A stretch of DNA of 11,556 nucleotides from Streptomyces griseoluteus (GCA_000717735.1 JOBE01000105.1:1-11556); one strand, 5' to 3'; positions 1-7,333 are shown, counted from the stretch's first letter. The notes: generated from the sequence alone by a model not told the origin. Made by a program: numbers and translations.

Positions 1-58
1 AGACGGCATACGAGATCTAGTACGGTCTCGTGGGCTCGGAGATGTGTATAAGAGACAG
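1..58 (+). other. Illumina Nextera P7 adapter (non-genomic contamination)
   Basis: These bases match the Nextera index-1 adapter oligo lacking its first few bases. Positions 1-16 are the end of the P7 flow-cell sequence (AGACGGCATACGAGAT). Positions 17-24 (CTAGTACG) are an i7 index, which I recall as the N702 oligo (read as CGTACTAG). Positions 25-39 are the transposon read-2 primer part, and 40-58 are the 19-base Tn5 mosaic end AGATGTGTATAAGAGACAG. Genomic sequence starts at 59, immediately after the mosaic end, as expected for a tagmentation insert. Any open frame crossing this junction is chimeric. Confidence 0.98.
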
Positions 59-2533
59 CGCCTCACCTCCTTCGTGGGCCGGGAGCCCGAGCTCGCCGCG
101 CTCCGCGCCGACCTGGCCCGCTCGCGGCTCGTCACGCTCACCGGGCCCGGCGGCTCCGGCAAGACCCGGCTCGCCGAGGAGGCCGCGCTGCGCGCGGTGG
201 GACCGGCCGCCTGGATCGCCGAACTGGCCCCGCTGGACGACCCCGAGGCGCTCCCCGGCGCCGTCCTCTCCGCGCTCCGGCTCCGCGAGATCAACCTGAT
301 CACCCGCGACGGCGTACCCCTCCACGACGACCCCACCGCCCATCTCGTCGAGCACCTGGCCAGCCGCCCCCTCCTCCTGGTCCTCGACAACTGCGAGCAC
401 GTCATCGACGCGGCCGCCGCCCTCGCCGAGACCCTCCTCACCCACTGCCCGCAACTCCGCGTCCTCGCCACCAGCCGCGAACCCCTCGGCGTCCCCGGCG
501 AATCGGTCCGCCCCGTGGAGCCGCTGCCGCCGGACCCCGCGCACCGGCTCTTCGCCGAGCGCGCCCGCGCAGTGCGCCCCTCCTTCGACGTCGCCCGGGA
601 CGGCGGCGAGGCCGTCGACGAGATCTGCCGCCGCCTCGACGGTCTGCCGCTCGCCATCGAACTGGCCGCGGCCCGGCTGCGGCTGCTCACCCCGCGCCAG
701 ATCGCCGACCGCCTCGACGACCGGTTCCGGCTCCTCACCTCGGGCTCCCGCACCGTCCTGCCCCGCCAGCAGACCCTGCGCGCGGTCGTCGACTGGTCCT
801 GGGACCTGCTCGACGCCGACGAGCGCACCCTGCTCCGCCAGGTCTCCGTCTTCGCCGGCGGCTGGGACCTCGCCGCGGCGGAGGCGCTGTCGCCGCGCGC
901 CGCCGACGCACTCGGCGCCCTCGTCGACAAGTCGCTCGTCGTCGCCACCCCCACCGAGGGCGGCGAGATGCGCTACCGCCTCCTGGAGACCATCCACGAG
1001 TACGCGGCCGAGCGCGCCGCCGCGACCCCGGGGCTCCTCGCCGCCGCCGAGGCCACCCACACGGCCCACTTCACGGCGCTCGCGGAGGCCGCCGAGCCCC
1101 GGCTCCGCTCGGCCGAGCAGCTGCCGTGGATCGGGTGGATCGAGCGGGACCTCGACAACATCCGCGCCGCCCTGCACCGGACCCTCGTCACGGCCCCCGA
1201 CGAGGCCGCCGCCCACCGTCTCGTCTTCGCCATGGGCTGGTTCTGGTGGCTGCGCAACTACCGCCCCGAGGGCCAGGCCTGGGTGGAGCGCGCGGTCGCG
1301 CTCGGCGAGGACCCGGCCGACCCGGCCGATCCCCGCCACTGGCCGCGCATGCACCTGCGCATGCTGCAGTTCTTCCTCGCGGTCGACAGCAGCACGATGG
1401 GGGACTTCCAGGAACCCGGAAAGCTCGCGATCGTCCAGCGCGTGCGCGCCGCGTTCGGCGAGCCGCCCGGCCCCCAGGGGGCCCGCTTCCCCGGCCTCCT
1501 CTGGCCGTTCACGGCGTACCTCACCGAGGAACCGATCGTGATACGGGACCTGCTCGACGCCGCCGTCGACAACTGCCGTCGCCACGGCGGCGACTGGGAG
1601 GTCGGCGTCAGCCTCATGTTCCGTACGCACATGGTCGTCGACATGCCCGGCGGACTGCCCGGCATCGACGAGGACCTGGCCGAACTCCGGTCGTTGTCCC
1701 GGCGGGTGGGGGACCGCTGGATGGGGGCGCAGATCGCCGGCGCGGCGGGCGAGGCCCACATGATGCGGGGCCGCCACGAGGAGGCCGCCGAGGCGTACGA
1801 GGAGGCGCTCGGCCTGGCGCGTGAGGTCGGCGCGCACGCCGAGAGCCCGTTCCTCCTCGCCCGTACGGCCGAACTCGCCTTCAGAGCGGGCGACATGGAG
1901 GCCGCCGAGCGGGGCGTCGACGAGGCCGCGCGGGAGGCCGAGCGCTACCACGTGCGGGACACCCAGACGTTCGTCTGCTTCCTGCGCGCCTCGCTCGCGC
2001 TCTACCGCGGTGACGTCGCGGGCGCCCGTGCCCAGGTGGAGGAGGCGGGCCGGACGGTCGCGCTCGGCGCCCCGCCGCCGCACTTCGAAGCGGTCGTGAC
2101 CGGCCTGGCGGCCCGCGTCGAGGCGTCCGAGGGGCGGGGCGCCGCCGCCGTCGTCACGGCCGCTTCGGCCCTGCGCGCCGCACTGGACGCCCAGTGCGCG
2201 GACTTCGTCACCTCGGGCCTCGCGGAGGGACTCGCCGTCACCCTGTCGGCGGCCGGCGAGCACTTCCTCGCCGTGAGGATCATGGCCGCCGTCGAGGACT
2301 GGCGCGACACGACGCACCACCGCTCGGTCCCGGGGATGCGGGACCGCGACACCGTGACGGCCAGGGCGCTCGCCGCACTCGGCCCGTCCGGCCTCGCCGC
2401 CGCCCGTTTGGCCGGGTCCGGCCTCGGCATCGAGGACGTCCTCACCCTCGCGAAGTCCGCCACTCCGGAGACAGACCCGCGGAGGCTGACGGACCCGGAA
2501 GAAGCGAGCGGCGGGACCGTCAGGAGCAGCTGA
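59..2533 (+). CDS. STAND/NB-ARC-type ATPase transcriptional regulator, 5'-truncated (probable BTAD/SARP-like or LuxR-like large regulator)
   Basis: This is a partial gene: 824 genomic codons are visible and the true start lies left of the window. The ATG at 44 is adapter-derived and adds a spurious MYKRQ. Numbering from the first genomic codon (RLTSFVGRE), the ATPase module has a P-loop GPGGSGKT at residues 29-36, a Walker-B-like LLLVLDNCEH at 105-114, a sensor-like LATSREPLGVPGE at about 136-148, and the GLPLAIELAA motif at 195-204. A winged-helix-like stretch follows, then a helical TPR-like region to the end. No LuxR-type HTH is visible at the C-terminus, which ends in a short polar tail. 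In Streptomyces homologues the same 'SFVGRE...' ATPase usually follows an OmpR-type DNA-binding domain plus a BTAD domain, so I infer these are the missing part. Such proteins act as cytoplasmic, nucleotide-controlled pathway regulators; the target here is unknown. The stop overlaps the convergent sigma factor gene. Confidence 0.9.
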   Translation, partial: RLTSFVGREPELAALRADLARSRLVTLTGPGGSGKTRLAEEAALRAVGPAAWIAELAPLDDPEALPGAVLSALRLREINLITRDGVPLHDDPTAHLVEHLASRPLLLVLDNCEHVIDAAAALAETLLTHCPQLRVLATSREPLGVPGESVRPVEPLPPDPAHRLFAERARAVRPSFDVARDGGEAVDEICRRLDGLPLAIELAAARLRLLTPRQIADRLDDRFRLLTSGSRTVLPRQQTLRAVVDWSWDLLDADERTLLRQVSVFAGGWDLAAAEALSPRAADALGALVDKSLVVATPTEGGEMRYRLLETIHEYAAERAAATPGLLAAAEATHTAHFTALAEAAEPRLRSAEQLPWIGWIERDLDNIRAALHRTLVTAPDEAAAHRLVFAMGWFWWLRNYRPEGQAWVERAVALGEDPADPADPRHWPRMHLRMLQFFLAVDSSTMGDFQEPGKLAIVQRVRAAFGEPPGPQGARFPGLLWPFTAYLTEEPIVIRDLLDAAVDNCRRHGGDWEVGVSLMFRTHMVVDMPGGLPGIDEDLAELRSLSRRVGDRWMGAQIAGAAGEAHMMRGRHEEAAEAYEEALGLAREVGAHAESPFLLARTAELAFRAGDMEAAERGVDEAAREAERYHVRDTQTFVCFLRASLALYRGDVAGARAQVEEAGRTVALGAPPPHFEAVVTGLAARVEASEGRGAAAVVTAASALRAALDAQCADFVTSGLAEGLAVTLSAAGEHFLAVRIMAAVEDWRDTTHHRSVPGMRDRDTVTARALAALGPSGLAAARLAGSGLGIEDVLTLAKSATPETDPRRLTDPEEASGGTVRSS

Positions 2534-4559
2534 TCTGGGACTGCGCCCAGTCGGCGACCGCGGCCCGCCCGAACGGCGTGTGCTCCTCCACGACGAGCCG
2601 GATCGCGCTCCGACCGGAGATGTCCACGTGCACCGGGACCGGCGGGTCGCCCGGCCGGACCACGTCGGACCGCCAGAGCCGCTCCTCGTCCCCGTAGACG
2701 GAGAAGCGGACCCCGCCGACGCCGAGCGGCGCGCTCAGGTCGTCGACGCCGACGATCGCGTCGTAGCTCGTGCACTGCCGGTTGAGGTCGATGAACAGCG
2801 ACGACGGTGCGTGGACGCTCACCCCGTGCGCGTACTGGGTGCCACCGATGGAGAGGCCGTCGCGCTGCCACATCCAACTGCTGCTGTCGAGCGCGACCTC
2901 GGGCTTGGTGCCGTCGCCGAACATGCCGTAGTCCAGCTCACGCACCTGGTAGACGGACGGCGCGGGCGTCGGACTCGGCTTGGGCGAGGGTTTCTCGGGA
3001 CTGGGCGTCGGAGTGGGCGTGGGCGTCGGCTTGGGGCTGGGCGTGGGCGTCGGCGAGGGCTTCTCGGGACTCGGGGTGGGCGAGGGCTTCGCGGGGCTCG
3101 GCGCGGGCGCGGGCGGCTCGGACCGTACGGGCGGGGGCGGCGGTACGGGCTCCGGCGTCGGCTTCGGCGGCGGCGCGGGCTCCGCCGGCACGACGGGGGT
3201 GACGACCGGTTGCGTCGGCCTGGGCGCGGCCACGGGCTGCGGGTCCCCCGACATGGCCCAGACGAGCCCGGCCGCCGCGGCGACGGCCATGGCCGCCGCG
3301 ATACCGGCCTTCGCGGGCGCGCCGAGCCCCTCGGCGGCGGCGCCGCCGGAGGCCGCGCCGCCGGAGGACCCGGATGCGGCGGCCGCCGCGCCCGCGCCCG
3401 CGGCGGCCGCGGTGCCACCGGCGACGACACCGGCCGCCTTGAGCGAGTACCCGGCGGCGAACCAGCCGATGACGGCGACCGGGAGCAGCGCGGGGATCCC
3501 GGCGTTGACGTGGGCCAGTTCGCCGGCGGCGAGCCGGCACTTGGCGCACTCGTCGAGGTGTTTGCGCAGTCCGCGTTCGGCGCGCATCCGCAGGCCGCCG
3601 CGCGCGTAGGCGCCGAGCCGGTCCGCGTAGCGGGCGCAGTCGCCGCCCGCGGTCAGGGACTGGCTGACGTGGGCCTGGAGGTACGCCTGCTTGAGGCCCT
3701 CGCGGGCGCGGCTGGCGAGTACGGCCGTGGCGTTGGCGGTGAGCCCGAAGAGCGGGGCGACCTCGCTCGGCGACTCCTCCTCGACGGTGGTGTGCCACAG
3801 CACGGCCTGCCAGCGCTCGGGCAGCGAGCGGAAGGCCTGCATGGCGAGCGACTGCTCGGCCTCGTGCATGGCCAGCACCTCGGCGCCGAGGTCGAGACCC
3901 GCTCCGAACGAGGCGTTCTGGTCGGAGACCTCGGAGGCGCGGGCGGCGTCCGCCGCGAACAGGGCGAAGTCCTCGACGAGGTGTTCGCGCTTCTGGGTCC
4001 TGGCCCAGTTCGCCGCGACCCGGCGGACGGTGGTCATCAGGTAGGCGCGGACGGCCTGTTCGGGACCCGCCCCGCCCCTGACCGCCTGGAGGGTGCGGGC
4101 GAAGACCTCTGCGGTGAGGTCGTCGGCGGTGTGGGCGTCCCGGCAGCAGGTCCTGGCGTACCGGCGCACGGCGTCGGAGTGGCGGCGGAACAGTTCCTCG
4201 TACGCGGAGCCGTCGCCGTCCCGCATGAGCTGGACGAGCTCGGAGTCGGAGGGCGGCAGCTCGATGGGCGGCGGGAGGACGGTGTCGGGCTCGTCGTCGT
4301 CGCCGATGTCCTGACCGGCGTCGTGACCGGTCTCCTGGTCGGAGAATCCTGTGGAGACCGCCCCGGCGGCAGGCGCGGGCGACGTCCGCCGCGGGCCCTC
4401 GCGCTGCTGCGGCACGCTCGCATCGAACAGGTCGGCGGGGTCCTGTGCTCCGGAGAGGCTTCCCGCCCCGCCCTGGCTGGGTACCTGGCCCGAGGGCGGA
4501 CCCCCGGTCTCCGCGGTGCCGCCGTCGACCAGCGGATCGTCCCGACCGTCACCGCTCAT
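2520..4559 (-). CDS. ECF-type sigma factor fused to zinc-finger-like, membrane, Pro-rich and NPCBM-like domains
   Basis: A 679-residue protein, far longer than a normal ECF sigma factor (about 200). In order: an acidic/Pro-rich N-terminal extension (1-105); sigma region 2 (about 116-190, with DDLTAEVFART at 147-156); sigma region 4 HTH (about 244-294, SLPERW...ANATAVLASRAREGLKQAYL); an HxxxCxxC ZAS-like motif H334/C338/C341 as in zinc-binding anti-sigma factors; a hydrophobic segment (354-380); an Ala/Gly-rich stretch (380-415); a second hydrophobic segment (417-436); a Pro/Thr/Ser/Lys linker (about 446-535); and an NPCBM/NEW2-like domain (about 536-678). I infer a sigma factor with a built-in anti-sigma-like tether and an outer carbohydrate-sensing domain. 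Actinobacterial ECF groups with such C-terminal extensions are known (ECF53 may be the closest, from memory). I chose the ATG at 4559; an in-frame GTG at 4625 would add 22 residues unlike a conserved N-terminus. No strong Shine-Dalgarno is seen for either. Confidence 0.88.
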   Translation of the reverse strand: MSGDGRDDPLVDGGTAETGGPPSGQVPSQGGAGSLSGAQDPADLFDASVPQQREGPRRTSPAPAAGAVSTGFSDQETGHDAGQDIGDDDEPDTVLPPPIELPPSDSELVQLMRDGDGSAYEELFRRHSDAVRRYARTCCRDAHTADDLTAEVFARTLQAVRGGAGPEQAVRAYLMTTVRRVAANWARTQKREHLVEDFALFAADAARASEVSDQNASFGAGLDLGAEVLAMHEAEQSLAMQAFRSLPERWQAVLWHTTVEEESPSEVAPLFGLTANATAVLASRAREGLKQAYLQAHVSQSLTAGGDCARYADRLGAYARGGLRMRAERGLRKHLDECAKCRLAAGELAHVNAGIPALLPVAVIGWFAAGYSLKAAGVVAGGTAAAAGAGAAAAASGSSGGAASGGAAAEGLGAPAKAGIAAAMAVAAAAGLVWAMSGDPQPVAAPRPTQPVVTPVVPAEPAPPPKPTPEPVPPPPPVRSEPPAPAPSPAKPSPTPSPEKPSPTPTPSPKPTPTPTPTPSPEKPSPKPSPTPAPSVYQVRELDYGMFGDGTKPEVALDSSSWMWQRDGLSIGGTQYAHGVSVHAPSSLFIDLNRQCTSYDAIVGVDDLSAPLGVGGVRFSVYGDEERLWRSDVVRPGDPPVPVHVDISGRSAIRLVVEEHTPFGRAAVADWAQSQISCS
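2955..3224 (-). repeat. Low-complexity Pro/Thr/Ser/Lys linker coding repeats in the sigma factor gene
   Basis: This part of the sigma factor gene encodes roughly residues 446-535, made of repeated PxPxP, PTPTP and SPEKPSP units. SPEKPSP occurs twice, about 22 residues apart, and the matching DNA (TTCTCGGGACT on the + strand) recurs near 2993 and 3061. Such linkers typically span the peptidoglycan of Gram-positive bacteria and vary in length between strains. The repeat is explained by protein coding, not by a mobile or CRISPR element. Confidence 0.85.
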
Positions 4560-4690
4560 CGCGGAAGCCCCCGTACGCACGCTCAGACCCGAACACCGGC
4601 CAAGACTGCCACAGAGCGCGGGCACGCCGAAGCGCCGCGGCGACTTACCACTCGTCCGGGGCGACTTCGTGTATCCGGGCGTAACCGCTC

Positions 4691-4702
4691 ACACGTTCGT
4701 GT
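4691..4702. promoter_or_regulatory. Inverted repeat upstream of the sigma factor gene
   Basis: A perfect inverted repeat ACACG-TT-CGTGT lies about 130 bp upstream of the sigma factor ATG, in the 242-bp gap between it and the TetR gene. It could be an operator, but no protein can be assigned from sequence alone. Confidence 0.35.
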
Positions 4703-4711
4703 CGTGCTCGT

Positions 4712-4727
4712 TGGTCCGCCCGGACCA
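4712..4727. promoter_or_regulatory. 16-bp inverted repeat between the TetR and sigma factor genes
   Basis: A perfect inverted repeat with 7-bp arms, TGGTCCG-CC-CGGACCA, sits about 150 bp upstream of the sigma factor start and 75 bp past the TetR stop. The two-base centre favours a protein-binding dyad over an RNA hairpin, although a hairpin with a four-base loop is possible. Function is inferred only. Confidence 0.35.
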
Positions 4728-4772
4728 CGAAGGCGCGCCGTACGGGCGGCGCAGCGGGTCGAGTTGTCACGT

Positions 4773-4790
4773 ACCGGCGACGCGGCCGGT
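4773..4790 (-). terminator. Possible hairpin terminator after the TetR gene
   Basis: A perfect 6-bp stem ACCGGC/GCCGGT with a 6-base loop begins 11 bases past the TetR stop codon on the minus strand. There is no U-tract, which is common for actinomycete terminators. It could separate TetR transcription from the sigma factor gene downstream on the same strand. Confidence 0.4.
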
Positions 4791-4801
4791 CAGGACGTCG
4801 C

Positions 4802-5629
4802 CTACCGGGAGCGCAGCCCCTCGAGCAGGATGTCGAGGAGCCGGGTCGAGGCCGCCGCCTGCTGCACCGCGTCCGGCAGGGCCGGGGCGGCGGTGGCGAT
4901 GACGAGGAGGACGTCCGCCACGGTCACGTCCGTCCGCAGCTCACCCGCCTCCCGCGCCCGGTCGACCAGCCGACCGACCACGTCGAGCAGCTCCGCCACG
5001 CCCGCGTCGTCCCGCTCCTCGGCCGGTACGGCCCGCGGCGAGACCACCCGCGCGTCGACCTGCCCGGCGGCACCGACTCCGGCACCGGCGCCGAGGCTCC
5101 GCTGGTACGGCACCCGCGCCGCGTCGTCCGACTCGTCGCCGAGGGACGGCACCGCGGTGTCGTCCGCGCCCACCCGCAGCACCTGCGGCGGAAGGAGACG
5201 GCCCGCGCCCGAGGCCACCGAGGTCCGCAGGAACCGGGAGAGCGCCGACCACGGCTCCTCCTCCTGGCCCAGCGCGGCCCGCGCCTGCTCGGTCAGCCGG
5301 GAGGTCTCCTCCTCGGCTATGCGCCGCACCAGCACGTCCTTGCTCGGGAAGCGCCGGTAGACGGTGCCGACGCCGACGCGGGCGCGGCGCGCCACGTCCT
5401 CCATCGGCGCCCCGTAGCCGAGCTCGCCGAACACCTCGCGCGCGGCGCGCAGGACGTGCTCCAGATTGCGCTGGGCGTCCACCCGCAGCGGTGCGGACCT
5501 GCCGCCCGCCGGCGCGCCGTTGCGCTCAAGACCGGCGGCGTCCGCATGGAGGCCGCCGTCCACGGTCGCCGTCCCGGCGCCCGTCTGCCATCGTGAATCC
5601 TGAATCTGCATAAGCGTTCCCCCGCTCAT
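4802..5629 (-). CDS. TetR-family transcriptional regulator
   Basis: A 275-residue protein with the TetR_N DNA-binding domain at about 58-104: helix 'VLRAAREVFGELGYGAP', then the turn and recognition helix 'MEDVARRARVGVGTVYRRFPSKDVLVRRI', typical of the family. The C-terminal half (about 125-275) is the ligand-binding/dimerisation part. It carries an Ala/Gly/Asp-rich low-complexity stretch (about 140-208) that makes it longer than a usual TetR protein. The N-terminal 50 residues are also low complexity. I chose the ATG at 5629 because GGGGGGAG lies about 6 bases upstream. An ATG at 5611 also has GGGGGAA at good spacing and gives 269 residues; a further in-frame start at 5713 has less support. 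It is divergent from the NDH-2-like gene, with a dyad between them, so autoregulation and control of that neighbour are plausible. The ligand is unknown. Confidence 0.9.
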   Translation of the reverse strand: MSGGTLMQIQDSRWQTGAGTATVDGGLHADAAGLERNGAPAGGRSAPLRVDAQRNLEHVLRAAREVFGELGYGAPMEDVARRARVGVGTVYRRFPSKDVLVRRIAEEETSRLTEQARAALGQEEEPWSALSRFLRTSVASGAGRLLPPQVLRVGADDTAVPSLGDESDDAARVPYQRSLGAGAGVGAAGQVDARVVSPRAVPAEERDDAGVAELLDVVGRLVDRAREAGELRTDVTVADVLLVIATAAPALPDAVQQAAASTRLLDILLEGLRSR

Positions 5630-5965
5630 GATGTCTCCCCCCGGAGACTCCCCGCCCTGAAACGGGGCTTCCGGTCGACGAGCGCATTCGGTCCACGCGC
5701 TCGCATCCGACACCCCGACGAACTACGAACATAGTTGAGTCCGGGTCAATTCAGAAGGGGGAGTTCCGTACGGTGCGCCCCCCGATCGGAGCAAGGACCG
5801 GAACACTCCCGATTCCGACCCCTCACCCGACCGGGTGTGACCACCCTGACCTGCGCTGTTTCCGCCGTACACCCCTCGCGCGCCACCCCACGCCTCCATA
5901 CCCCTCCGGTCACACAATTTGCCGGGGCTGTGGACAAACCACGGGCGGGGGTGCGTCATGGGACA
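5630..5965. other. Divergent TetR / NDH-2 intergenic region
   Basis: This 336-base gap carries no convincing gene. It holds the TetR ribosome-binding site (5635-5645, minus strand) and a locally AT-rich island at about 5720-5756 with an inverted repeat. The rest, to 5965, is a GC-rich leader before the oxidoreductase start. Frames extending the oxidoreductase upstream to a TTG at 5735 encode 77 residues of Pro/Arg/Thr-rich sequence with no homologous look, so I treat them as untranslated. A GGGGGAG at 5757-5763 looks like a ribosome-binding site, but no credible reading frame follows it. Confidence 0.6.
5721..5736. promoter_or_regulatory. Candidate TetR operator (AACTA-N6-TAGTT)
   Basis: A 16-bp inverted repeat AACTA-CGAACA-TAGTT sits in the AT-rich island between the divergent TetR and NDH-2-like genes. 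On the minus strand a TATGTT hexamer, a possible -10, overlaps it. The size and location suit an autoregulatory TetR site. The link to this TetR is an inference. Confidence 0.45.
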
Positions 5966-7330
5966 GTGACCGAACCTGCGCGCATTCTCGTCGTCGGCGG
6001 TGGCTACGTCGGCATGTACACCGCGCTGCGCCTGCAGCGGCGGCTCAGGGCCGAGCTCAGAGCCGGCGCCGTCGAGATCGTCGTGGTCACTCCCGAGCCG
6101 TACATGACGTACCAGCCGTTCCTGCCCGAGGCGGCGGCCGGCTCGATCTCCCCGCGCCATGTCGTCGTGCCGCTCCGCAGGGTCCTGGACCGCTGCCGCG
6201 TCGTCATCGGTGAGGTCCGGTCCGTCGACCACGCCAAGCGGACCGCGTCCCTCTCCACCCTCGCCACCGCCGAAGAAGGCACCGGTGCCGTCGACCTCAC
6301 CTACGACGAGCTGGTCATCGCGCCCGGCTCCGTCTCCCGCACCCTCCCGGTCCCGGGCCTGCGCGACCACGGCATCGGCTTCAAGACCGTCGAGGAGGCC
6401 ATCGGCCTGCGCAACCACGTCATCGAGCAGATGGACATCGCCTCCTCGACCCGCGACCCGGGGCTCCGCGACGCCGCCCTCACCTTCGTCTTCGTCGGCG
6501 GGGGGTACGCGGGCGTGGAGGCGCTCGCCGAACTGGAGGACATGGCCCGCTACACGGCGCGGTACTACCACAACGTCAAGCCCGAGGACCTGAAGTGGGT
6601 CCTCGTCGAGGCCTCGGACCGGATCCTGCCCGAGGTCGGCGAGGAGATGGGGCGGTACGCCATCCGCGAGCTGCGCGGCCGGAACATCGACGTACGCCTG
6701 GGGACCCGCCTCGAATCGTGCGAGGACCGGGTCGCCGTCCTCAGCGACGGCAGCCGCCTCCCCACCCGTACCGTCGTCTGGACCGCGGGCGTCAAGCCCG
6801 CACCCGTACTCGCCGAGACCGATCTGCCGCTGAACGAGCGCGGCAGACTCCGCTGCACGGCCGTGCTCGCCGTCGAGGGAGTCGCGCACGCCTGGGCGGC
6901 CGGTGACGCCGCCGCCGTCCCGGACGTGACCGCCGCGGAACCGGGCAGGGAGTGCGCGCCGAACGCGCAGCACGCCGTCCGCCAGGCCAAGGTCCTCGCC
7001 GAGAACATCGCGGCCTCCCTGCGCGGGCAGCCGCTCAAGGAGTACGCGCACGCGTACGCGGGCTCCGTCGCGTCCCTGGGACTCCACAAGGGGGTCGCGC
7101 ACGTCTACGGACGGAAACTCAAGGGATATCCGGCATGGCTCATGCACCGCGCCTACCACCTGAGCCGGGTGCCCACCTTCAACCGCAAGGCCCGGGTCCT
7201 CGCCGAATGGACCCTGTCCGGCCTGTTCAAACGGGAGATCGTCTCCCTGGGCTCGCTGGAACACCCACGCGCCGAATTCGAACTCGCCGCCGCACCGCCC
7301 CCCGACCCCGGCGACAAGCCGTCGTCCTGA
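5966..7330 (+). CDS. NDH-2-like FAD/NAD(P)H-dependent oxidoreductase (type II NADH dehydrogenase family)
   Basis: A 454-residue two-Rossmann flavoprotein. The FAD site is GGGYVG at residues 11-16. The conserved 'YMTYQPFLPEAAAGSISPRHVVVPLR' block follows at 46-71. The NAD(P)H Rossmann motif is GGGYAG at 178-183. The closing FAD motif AWAAGDAA is at 309-316, directly before APNAQHAVRQ (331-340), which resembles the quinone-site region of NDH-2 enzymes. The C-terminal part (about 385-430: WLMHRAYHL...VLAEWTLSGLFKREIVSLGS) matches the membrane-associating end of the family. The expected reaction is NADH oxidation with electrons passed to menaquinone at the inner face of the membrane, without proton pumping. 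Streptomyces carry several paralogues, so the exact substrate is uncertain. I chose GTG 5966 (VTEPARILVVGGG) because it starts just before the first strand; a GTG at 5951 is an alternative. It is divergent from the TetR gene. Confidence 0.92.
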   Translation: MTEPARILVVGGGYVGMYTALRLQRRLRAELRAGAVEIVVVTPEPYMTYQPFLPEAAAGSISPRHVVVPLRRVLDRCRVVIGEVRSVDHAKRTASLSTLATAEEGTGAVDLTYDELVIAPGSVSRTLPVPGLRDHGIGFKTVEEAIGLRNHVIEQMDIASSTRDPGLRDAALTFVFVGGGYAGVEALAELEDMARYTARYYHNVKPEDLKWVLVEASDRILPEVGEEMGRYAIRELRGRNIDVRLGTRLESCEDRVAVLSDGSRLPTRTVVWTAGVKPAPVLAETDLPLNERGRLRCTAVLAVEGVAHAWAAGDAAAVPDVTAAEPGRECAPNAQHAVRQAKVLAENIAASLRGQPLKEYAHAYAGSVASLGLHKGVAHVYGRKLKGYPAWLMHRAYHLSRVPTFNRKARVLAEWTLSGLFKREIVSLGSLEHPRAEFELAAAPPPDPGDKPSS

Positions 7331-7333
7331 CAT

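Noticed and set aside
40..58. Tn5 mosaic end as evidence of a natural transposon
   Set aside because: It is directly joined to P7 and index sequence, so it comes from the tagmentation library and not from a genomic insertion.
2980..3110. Regular repeated blocks resembling a CRISPR or satellite
   Set aside because: The periodicity follows codons of a Pro/Thr/Ser linker; there are no conserved repeats with unique spacers.
2580..5360. A 926-codon open frame on the + strand across the sigma factor and TetR genes
   Set aside because: It is the antisense of two well-supported genes; the product is Arg/Gly/Pro-rich with no domain, as expected from very high GC.
5735..5965. Upstream extension of the oxidoreductase to a TTG at 5735
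   Set aside because: The extra 77 residues are Pro/Arg/Thr-rich with no family resemblance, and they cross the operator-like dyad.
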